Positions 5,214 through 9,851 of a stretch of 9,851 nucleotides of DNA are shown one piece after another; within the stretch, counting starts at the first letter, position 1, and each line of letters opens with the position of its first letter. Below the pieces are notes generated by a model that searched no databases, was not told the origin of the DNA, and saw nothing but the letters and a program-made list of their open reading frames with translations. Origin of the DNA: Ferroglobus sp. Its GTDB lineage: Archaea > Halobacteriota > Archaeoglobi > Archaeoglobales > Archaeoglobaceae. A program made the position numbers and the translations under genes. The stretch lies in the NCBI GenBank assembly GCA_015520115.1, contig WAQS01000109.1, positions 1-9,851 of the forward strand, given 5' to 3'.

Positions 5214-6401
5214 ATGTCGAAGGTAGTTTTATGCTACTCTGGCGGATTAGACACCACGGTCTGCATACCTTTGCTTAAAGAAAAATACGGATTTGAGGAA
5301 GTCGTGACGGTAACCGTGGATATAGGACAACCGGAGGAAGAGTTAAGAAAAGCTGAGGAAAGGGGGAGGAGATATGCTGACAAGCACTACACCGTTGATG
5401 CCAAAGAAGACTTCGTAAAAGCCCTATTTCAGCTAATAAAAGCAAACGGAGAGTATGAAGGTTACGTCCTTGGAACGGCTTTAGCGAGACCGATAATTGC
5501 CGAAAAAGTCGTTGAAATCGCTAAAAAAGAGAACGCTGAAGCAGTCGCTCACGGAGCAACCGGAAAGGGAAACGATCAGCTTAGATTCGACAACATCTTT
5601 TTCCAGCACGGATTTAAAGTTGTAGCTCCGATGAGGGAGCTCAATCTTACGAGGGAATGGGAGATCGAATATGCGAAAAAGCACGGAATAGATATTCCAG
5701 TAACCAAGGATAAGCCTTGGAGCATAGATGAAAACCTTTGGAGCAGGAGTATAGAAGGAGGTAAGCTTGAAGATCCATCGTACATCCCTCCGGAGGATAT
5801 TTACGAGTGGACGAACTCTCCAGAAGAAGCTCCCGACGTTCCGGAAATTCTCACCATAGAGTTTGAAAAAGGGATTCCGGTAGCCGTTAACGGAGAAAGA
5901 ATGGACGGAGTAGATCTGATAAGGCATCTTAATGAAATAGGTGGAATTCATGGAGTCGGAAGGGTTGACATGATGGAAGACAGAGTTCTCGGACTCAAAG
6001 CAAGGGAAAACTACGAGCATCCTGCCGCTACGATTTTAATAACAGCCCACAGAGATCTCGAAAAGCTTGTGCTAACGAGAAGGGAACTGAAATTCAAAAA
6101 ATTCGTTGAAGAGGAATGGGCTGAGCTCGTTTATCACGGACTTGTAAACGAGCCGCTGTTTGAAGCTTTGAATGCATTCATCGACAAAACTCAGGAGAGA
6201 GTTACCGGGTGGGTAAAGGTGAAGTTGTTCAAAGGTAGCTGCACCCCGGTGGCGAGGTATTCGGATTACGCTTTGTATAGAGAGGAGTTAACGTCCTTCG
6301 ATTCTCTGGCAATAGATCAGAGGTTGGCTGAAGGGTACTCAAGGTTCCACGGTCTCCAAGCGAGGATTTATCAGGAGATTAAAAAGAAACTGGAGGATTA
6401 G
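5214..6401 (+). CDS. argG: Argininosuccinate synthase
   Basis: A 395-residue cytosolic enzyme that joins citrulline and aspartate using ATP, giving argininosuccinate, AMP and pyrophosphate, the second-last step of arginine synthesis. The PP-loop SGGLDT is at residues 9-14. [10 protein letters not shown] (84-93) and the family motif [10 protein letters not shown] (113-122) shape the nucleotide and citrulline/aspartate sites, and [15 protein letters not shown] is the usual central motif. Length is normal and the reading frame intact. Start choice is secure: [11 protein letters not shown] is the expected N-terminus and a TATA box lies about 25 bp upstream. No other arginine genes are adjacent, so it is likely transcribed alone. 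Its stop overlaps the convergent thioesterase gene by 4 bp. Confidence 0.97.
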   Translation: MSKVVLCYSGGLDTTVCIPLLKEKYGFEEVVTVTVDIGQPEEELRKAEERGRRYADKHYTVDAKEDFVKALFQLIKANGEYEGYVLGTALARPIIAEKVVEIAKKENAEAVAHGATGKGNDQLRFDNIFFQHGFKVVAPMRELNLTREWEIEYAKKHGIDIPVTKDKPWSIDENLWSRSIEGGKLEDPSYIPPEDIYEWTNSPEEAPDVPEILTIEFEKGIPVAVNGERMDGVDLIRHLNEIGGIHGVGRVDMMEDRVLGLKARENYEHPAATILITAHRDLEKLVLTRRELKFKKFVEEEWAELVYHGLVNEPLFEALNAFIDKTQERVTGWVKVKLFKGSCTPVARYSDYALYREELTSFDSLAIDQRLAEGYSRFHGLQARIYQEIKKKLED

Positions 6402-6775
6402 CTTAAAACGTGTTTTTCTGGAACGTAGCAGTACATAACTCCTTCCAAAACTTTTTTGTCGGTCCAAGCTTCCACTTCAACTTTTCTCTTTCTTCCGTCA
6501 ACCTCCACGACTTTGGCTGTGGCGACTATTTCCTCCCCGAGTTTAACCGGTGCGGTGAACTTAACTTCTGCTTTGTATAAAACGACCGTTTCTTCATTAA
6601 CTGCAAGCATCGCTGCCAAATCAGCGGCTCCGAAAGTGAATCCGCCATGAATCAACCCATATTCGTCCACTTTCATCTCTTCCCTTGTTTTCAATCTAAC
6701 CTTGGCAAATCCGTCCTTCACCTCTACAGCCTCTCCAACCCATTCTTTGGAAGCGAGCTTATGGGTTTTAATCAC
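6398..6775 (-). CDS. Hotdog-fold thioesterase (PaaI-like)
   Basis: A 125-residue hotdog-fold protein, probably an acyl-CoA thioesterase. The central helix region [22 protein letters not shown] (residues 37-58) corresponds to the PaaI pattern NxxGxxHGGxxxxxxD, with Asp37 replacing the usual Asn, His43-Gly-Gly kept and Asp52 as the likely catalytic acid. The beta sheet follows ([43 protein letters not shown]). The start is taken as GTG at 6775-6773, not an upstream ATG at 6823: GGAGGTG lies 5 nt before the GTG, and the GTG overlaps the upstream stop as GTGA. The upstream ATG would need a 52-bp overlap. It forms an operon with the radical SAM gene. The acyl substrate is unknown. Confidence 0.85.
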   Translation of the reverse strand: MIKTHKLASKEWVGEAVEVKDGFAKVRLKTREEMKVDEYGLIHGGFTFGAADLAAMLAVNEETVVLYKAEVKFTAPVKLGEEIVATAKVVEVDGRKRKVEVEAWTDKKVLEGVMYCYVPEKHVLS

Positions 6776-7782
6776 CTTTTCACCTCCAGAACGAAGTTCT
6801 GCTTCTCTCCACAGTTCGGACATCTGTTACCTTTTAAATTATTTTTCACGATGTAAAAGCCGTGTCGGTCTATCAGCAAGTAGCCGCAGTTGGGGCAGAA
6901 AGTGTCCTCATACTTATGCCCCCAAACGTTGCCTATGTAAACGTAGTCGAGGTATTCTCTTGCAACTTCTACAGCCATCTCAAGGGTTTTTATTGGAGTA
7001 GGGTTCTTATCCAGCATCTGAAAATCCGGATGGAACCTTGAAAAGTGCACAGGGATTCTTCTATCTATCCCAGCTACCCATTCGGCAAAGTTTTTAATTT
7101 CCTCCCTTTTATCGTTAAGCTCCGGAATGACGAGATACGTGATTTCTATGAACACACCTTTTTTGTACAGATACTCCACAGCTTCGAGAACTTTTTCGAG
7201 CTTGGCTTTGCAGATTTTCCTGTAAAATTCCTCGTTGAACGCTTTAACGTCAACGTTTGCCGCATCGAGATACTTCGATATCTCGTCTATGGCTTCAAAG
7301 CTCAAATAACCGTTTGTTACGTAAGTAGCGTAATAACCTTCCTCTTTTACGAGCTTGTTGGCATCATAAGCAAATTCGTGCCATATGCTCGGCTCGTTGT
7401 ACGTCCAAGCAACGCCATCAGCATCTCTTTCCTTCAGCATGTTTAGAACATCTTCTGGCGTCAGCTCCCTTAAATACGGGAACGTCAAATCGGCGAAACT
7501 AATCTCGTAATTCTGACAGTGAGAGCAGCGGAAGTTACAGCTAACGCCACCAAAAGAGAGAACTCTACTTCCCGGCATGAAATGGTGGAAAGGCTTCTTC
7601 TCTATCGGATCTACAGCTATCGACGAAACCATTCCGTAATTGTAAACCATGAGCTTACCGTTTTCGTTCTTTCTAACTCTACAGATTCCCCACTTGTCTT
7701 CGGAAAGAACACAGTAGTGCATGCAAGTTTTACATCTAACCTTACCGTTGAGCTTCTCGTAAAGGTACGATTCAACTATCAT
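6772..7782 (-). CDS. amrS: Radical SAM enzyme of the AmmeMemoRadiSam / PflA-like family
   Basis: A 336-residue protein of the type annotated as AmmeMemoRadiSam system radical SAM enzyme. The radical SAM cluster motif CxxxCxxC is at Cys82, Cys86, Cys89 (CNFRCSHC). An N-terminal cysteine set (Cys17, Cys20, Cys24, Cys34) precedes it, and a C-terminal zinc-ribbon-like pair of CPNCG knuckles is present (Cys296/299 and Cys321/324). Other family features are GVAWTYNEPSIWHEF (123-137), VTNGY and NVDVKAFNEEFY (176-187). The family is named for genes often found with AMMECR1 and Memo homologues; neither is in this window, and the chemical reaction is unsettled. The ATG at 7782 has AGGAGAGA at 7798-7791, 8 nt upstream. 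The gene overlaps the downstream thioesterase by 4 bp, so the two are translated together. Confidence 0.9.
   Translation of the reverse strand: MIVESYLYEKLNGKVRCKTCMHYCVLSEDKWGICRVRKNENGKLMVYNYGMVSSIAVDPIEKKPFHHFMPGSRVLSFGGVSCNFRCSHCQNYEISFADLTFPYLRELTPEDVLNMLKERDADGVAWTYNEPSIWHEFAYDANKLVKEEGYYATYVTNGYLSFEAIDEISKYLDAANVDVKAFNEEFYRKICKAKLEKVLEAVEYLYKKGVFIEITYLVIPELNDKREEIKNFAEWVAGIDRRIPVHFSRFHPDFQMLDKNPTPIKTLEMAVEVAREYLDYVYIGNVWGHKYEDTFCPNCGYLLIDRHGFYIVKNNLKGNRCPNCGEKQNFVLEVKR
6781..6787 (-). promoter_or_regulatory. Shine-Dalgarno site that fixes the thioesterase start
   Basis: GGAGGTG (read leftward) lies inside the 3' end of the radical SAM gene, 5 nt before the GTG at 6775. This is the optimal spacing for an internal operon gene and argues for translational coupling through the GTGA overlap. 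Confidence 0.8.
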
Positions 7783-7855
7783 CTATTTTATCTCTCCTAA
7801 GTTCTCAATAAGTTTTATGGCAAAGTTTACATGAAGAGCTGAAAAAATTAGCTCG
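7783..7855. promoter_or_regulatory. Divergent promoter region between the radical SAM gene and surE
   Basis: The 73-bp spacer contains the leftward Shine-Dalgarno AGGAGAGA (7798-7791) and two leftward TATA-like candidates, ATAAAACT at 7818-7811 and GTAAACTTTG at 7831-7822. The second leaves a leader long enough to carry the Shine-Dalgarno site. For surE, AGTTTTATGG and GTTTACATG are weak rightward candidates. A short GAGCT/AGCTC hairpin (7836-7840 and 7850-7854) sits just before the surE ATG. The exact boxes are not resolved. Confidence 0.4.
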
Positions 7856-8644
7856 ATGAAAAAGATCCTAATAACCAACGATGACGGACTTTACTCCTCC
7901 GGACTGAAAGCTTGCTACGAAGCTTTGTCCGACTTAGGGGAAGTTTTCGTCGTAGCTCCGGCAACCCAGAAAAGTGGAGTTGGAAGGAGCATTTCGATAA
8001 TGGAACCGATTAGGGTTGGAGAAGTCAGCTTCAACGGAATGAAGATTCACGCTGTGGATGGAACGCCTACAGATTCCGTAATCATAGGGATTTACGAAAT
8101 CATAGGTGAGTTGCCGGACTTGGTTGTTTCTGGGATAAACCTTGGAGAAAATCTGTCAACTGAAGCGGTAACAACTTCAGGCACGATAGGAGCGGCTTTG
8201 GAAGCGGCAACGCAGGGGTGTAAGGCTATTGCGATAAGCGTTGAAGCTCACGATAAAGACAAATTTGAGTTCGTTTTTAAAGAGTACGACTTCGAAAACG
8301 CCAAGAAAATTTTGAGGGCACTTGCTGAGAGAGTTCTGAGAAAAGGTCTGCCGGAAGGAGTTGACTTGCTTAATGTGAATGTCCCCCAAAACTGGAACGG
8401 AAAGGTTGTTTTTACCAGATTAGCCAGAAGAATGTACAAGACGAGGATAGATGTTAGGTTCGATCCGAGGGGAAGGAAGTATTATTGGATAGACGGCAAG
8501 GAAGTTAAGGAAGCTGAAGAGGGAACGGATATATGGGCTATAAGGAAGGGTTACGTTTCGATAACCCCTCTTACATTGGATTCTACAGCCAGAATTGACT
8601 TTAAAATCCTTGAGAGGTGGTACGGTGAAGGAGAAAGCGGCTGA
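7856..8644 (+). CDS. surE: 5'-nucleotidase SurE
   Basis: A 262-residue SurE-family phosphatase that removes phosphate from nucleoside 5'- or 3'-monophosphates using a divalent metal. The N-terminal KILITNDDG (residues 3-11) supplies Asp9 and Asp10, Ser40 lies in KSGVGRSIS, and SGINLGENL provides Asn95; these are the four metal/phosphate-site residues of the family. The substrate loop VDGTPTDSV (67-75) and the AVTTSGTIGAALEA helix are also conserved. Length and frame are normal. The ATG at 7856 gives the conserved N-terminus exactly; no clear Shine-Dalgarno precedes it. It overlaps rpiA by 20 bp and should be co-transcribed with it, consistent with a role in nucleotide turnover feeding ribose phosphate metabolism. 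Confidence 0.96.
   Translation: MKKILITNDDGLYSSGLKACYEALSDLGEVFVVAPATQKSGVGRSISIMEPIRVGEVSFNGMKIHAVDGTPTDSVIIGIYEIIGELPDLVVSGINLGENLSTEAVTTSGTIGAALEAATQGCKAIAISVEAHDKDKFEFVFKEYDFENAKKILRALAERVLRKGLPEGVDLLNVNVPQNWNGKVVFTRLARRMYKTRIDVRFDPRGRKYYWIDGKEVKEAEEGTDIWAIRKGYVSITPLTLDSTARIDFKILERWYGEGESG
8614..8619 (+). promoter_or_regulatory. Shine-Dalgarno site that fixes the rpiA start
   Basis: GAGGTG within the 3' end of surE lies 5 nt before the GTG at 8625. No comparable site precedes the alternative ATG at 8595, so the GTG is preferred. Confidence 0.75.
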
Positions 8645-9287
8645 AAAAGCTTTGGAATTTGTCGAAAACGGAATCGTTCTCGGGCTCGGAAGCGGAAGCA
8701 CCGTAAGGATATTCATCGAAAAGCTTGGGGAATTCGTTAAAAAAGAGGGGTTGAGAATTGAAGTTATCCCCACATCCTACGACACTGAAATTATAGCTGT
8801 AAAGAACGGATTGAGAGTAACATCCCTCCTTGAACATCCCGAGCCTGATCTTTGCGTGGATGGAGCAGATCAGGTTGATCCCAATCTCAACCTGATCAAA
8901 GGTGGTGGAGGAGCTTTAACGAGAGAGAAAATTGTTGCCGAAGCTTCCAAGAAGTTTTACGTAATAGTCGATGAGAGTAAGATCGTTGAAAGTTTGAATA
9001 TGCCGATTCCAGTTGAAATTCTCCCCTTCGCTTACGGATTCGTGGAGAAAAGACTGAAGGAGCTTGGTTACAATTGCAAGCTCAGAATGAGCGTGAAGAA
9101 GCTCGGACCTGTTATTTCTGATAACGGAAACTACATAGCCGATGTGGAGGTGGAGAAAATAGATGTCGGGAGAATAGAAAGAGATTTCAGAATCCCCGGA
9201 ATCATCGAGCACGGAGTTTTCCCTTCGGAGATGGTTGATTTGGTAATAGTCGGGAGGAAAGATGGAGCTGAAATAATCAGAAAATAA
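8625..9287 (+). CDS. rpiA: Ribose-5-phosphate isomerase A
   Basis: A 220-residue enzyme that interconverts ribose 5-phosphate and ribulose 5-phosphate. In archaea this supplies ribose for nucleotides and connects to the ribulose monophosphate and pentose routes. Family motifs are GLGSGST (20-26, phosphate binding), DGADQVD (79-85), LIKGGGGALTREK (90-102) and VDESK. By alignment with the well-studied bacterial RpiA, Asp79, Asp82, Lys92 and Glu101 are the active-site residues, and all are present. The start is GTG at 8625, giving MKEKAAEKALEFV, supported by a Shine-Dalgarno site 5 nt upstream. An ATG at 8595 in the same frame would add 10 unconserved residues. The 20-bp overlap with surE implies coupled translation. 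The next gene begins 28 bp after the stop and has its own TATA-like box. Confidence 0.96.
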   Translation: MKEKAAEKALEFVENGIVLGLGSGSTVRIFIEKLGEFVKKEGLRIEVIPTSYDTEIIAVKNGLRVTSLLEHPEPDLCVDGADQVDPNLNLIKGGGGALTREKIVAEASKKFYVIVDESKIVESLNMPIPVEILPFAYGFVEKRLKELGYNCKLRMSVKKLGPVISDNGNYIADVEVEKIDVGRIERDFRIPGIIEHGVFPSEMVDLVIVGRKDGAEIIRK

Positions 9288-9292
9288 ATTAA
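9283..9292 (+). promoter_or_regulatory. TATA-like box before the phosphoesterase gene
   Basis: AATAAATTAA, overlapping the rpiA stop codon, is centred about 28 bp before the ATG at 9316. It could drive a leaderless transcript independent of surE-rpiA, although read-through is also possible. Confidence 0.45.
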
Positions 9293-9315
9293 ACGACAAC
9301 TACCACTTCAATTCC

Positions 9316-9777
9316 ATGAGGATTTTGCTTATATCGGACACTCACGACAACGTGGCTGCGATAAGGGATCTGCAGGAGGAAGTGAAAAAGGAGAGGTTCG
9401 ATTTTGTAGTTCACGCCGGAGACGTCATATCTCCTTTCAGCCTTAGATCCTTTGAATTCGAGAGAATGTACATATCCTTCGGAAACAACGATGGGGATAG
9501 GGAGAAACTCGTTCAGATTGCTTTGGAAAGGGGTTGGAAGATAGGAGATGTCGTTGAATTCCCCTCTGGAGTGGTTTACCACGGTACGAGCGAAGAGATA
9601 GTTAGAGCGCTTAGCAAGAAGTACGAGTTGGTGGTTGTTGGGCACACCCACAAAGCTGAAAAAAGGAAGGAGAATGAAGCTACAGTGGTAAACCCCGGAG
9701 AGGTTTGCGGTTATTTGAGCGGGAAGAGAAGTTATGCAATTTTCGAAGACGGTGATGTTAGTTTCTTTGAATTCTGA
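9316..9777 (+). CDS. MJ0936/YfcE-like metallophosphoesterase
   Basis: A 153-residue calcineurin-like phosphodiesterase of the small MJ0936/YfcE group. Characterised members hydrolyse phosphodiesters with Mn or Ni at a two-metal centre. The metal ligands are visible in order: Asp8 and His10 (ISDTHDN), Asp36 (HAGD), Asn57 (GNND), His89 (VYHG) and His110 and His112 (VGHTH). The family's NPG (126-128) is present. The protein is compact, soluble and of normal length. Position after surE and rpiA suggests a role in nucleotide or sugar phosphate turnover, but the natural substrate is unknown. The ATG at 9316 gives the standard N-terminus MRILLISDTH; there is no Shine-Dalgarno site, in line with leaderless expression. 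Confidence 0.92.
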   Translation: MRILLISDTHDNVAAIRDLQEEVKKERFDFVVHAGDVISPFSLRSFEFERMYISFGNNDGDREKLVQIALERGWKIGDVVEFPSGVVYHGTSEEIVRALSKKYELVVVGHTHKAEKRKENEATVVNPGEVCGYLSGKRSYAIFEDGDVSFFEF

Positions 9778-9783
9778 ACAACC

Positions 9784-9792
9784 TCTATATAT
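9784..9792 (+). promoter_or_regulatory. TATA box of the gene at the right edge
   Basis: CTATATATT is centred about 26 bp before the ATG at 9814. A GGAGTG at 9801-9806 also lies 7 nt before that ATG, so both leaderless and Shine-Dalgarno initiation are possible depending on the true transcription start. Confidence 0.55.
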
Positions 9793-9813
9793 TCTTCCGC
9801 GGAGTGTTGATAG

Positions 9814-9851
9814 ATGTTAAGGCTCGTAAATCTGTCTGTGGATGTTAACAC
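9814..9851 (+). CDS. Start of a gene, possibly an ABC-type ATPase (partial)
   Basis: Only 12 codons are visible, reading MLRLVNLSVDVN before the window ends. The pattern of a short hydrophobic strand followed by NLSV and a polar turn is the usual opening of ABC ATPase subunits, including SufC-type and transporter ATPases. The good TATA box and GGAGTG upstream support a real start. The identity is a guess from a very short segment. Confidence 0.35.
   Translation, partial: MLRLVNLSVDVN

Noticed and set aside
5481..6020. Open frame of 179 codons on the minus strand inside argG
   Set aside because: Antisense shadow of a highly conserved enzyme, with no domain recognisable.
6776..6823. Longer start for the thioesterase at ATG 6823
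   Set aside because: It needs a 52-bp overlap with the radical SAM gene, whereas GTG 6775 has an ideal Shine-Dalgarno site and a GTGA overlap.
7836..7854. GAGCT/AGCTC hairpin just before the surE start
   Set aside because: Only 5 bp with a 9-nt loop; too weak to call a regulatory element without comparison.
8595..8624. Longer start for rpiA at ATG 8595
   Set aside because: No ribosome binding site and no family similarity in the extra 10 residues; GTG 8625 is well supported.
1..9851. tRNA, rRNA, CRISPR arrays, insertion sequences or phage genes
   Set aside because: No cloverleaf, repeat-spacer array, transposase or terminal repeats were seen on either strand; the decayed toxin-antitoxin pair is the only mobile-type remnant.

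Overview
The window looks like a piece of an Archaeoglobales-type euryarchaeal chromosome (Archaeoglobus, Ferroglobus or Geoglobus relatives). This is an inference from gene content: a hypusine-type aIF5A, a FilR1-domain (DUF1724) transcription regulator, an AF2212-like antitoxin with a PIN toxin, an archaeal ABC-ATPase/GNAT fusion (COG2401 type) and an archaeal C/D box guide RNA. Many genes have an archaeal TATA box about 25 bp before the start codon, implying leaderless mRNAs. Genes inside operons instead use strong Shine-Dalgarno sites and GTG starts.

Left part (1-2825): the N-terminal part of aIF5A (minus strand, cut by the window edge) diverges from a small unknown protein. Behind that is a near-perfect C/D box sRNA (about 553-609), a gene class absent from an ORF listing. 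It abuts the stop codon of an ASCH-domain (PUA-like) protein on the other strand. The ASCH gene diverges from a 614-residue zinc-ribbon/GNAT acetyltransferase/ABC-ATPase fusion, with only 35 bp between the two start codons.

Middle (2826-5213): a FilR1-type regulator diverges from a Yip1-family membrane protein. Their 155-bp spacer holds an 11-bp perfect inverted repeat touching the membrane gene's TATA box and three copies of AGTCCAA/TTGGACT. Then comes a decayed toxin-antitoxin operon on the minus strand. The AF2212-like antitoxin carries one single-base insertion and the PIN toxin carries two, although all four catalytic acidic residues of the PIN domain are still encoded.

Right part (5214-9851): intact housekeeping genes. 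These are argG (argininosuccinate synthase), a minus-strand operon of an AmmeMemoRadiSam-type radical SAM enzyme followed by a hotdog thioesterase, and a plus-strand run of surE, rpiA and an MJ0936/YfcE-like phosphoesterase. At the right edge is the start of another gene, possibly an ABC-type ATPase. surE and rpiA overlap and are probably co-transcribed, linking nucleotide dephosphorylation to ribose-5-phosphate interconversion. No tRNA, rRNA, CRISPR array or insertion sequence was seen. No gene-free stretch exceeds 300 bp.
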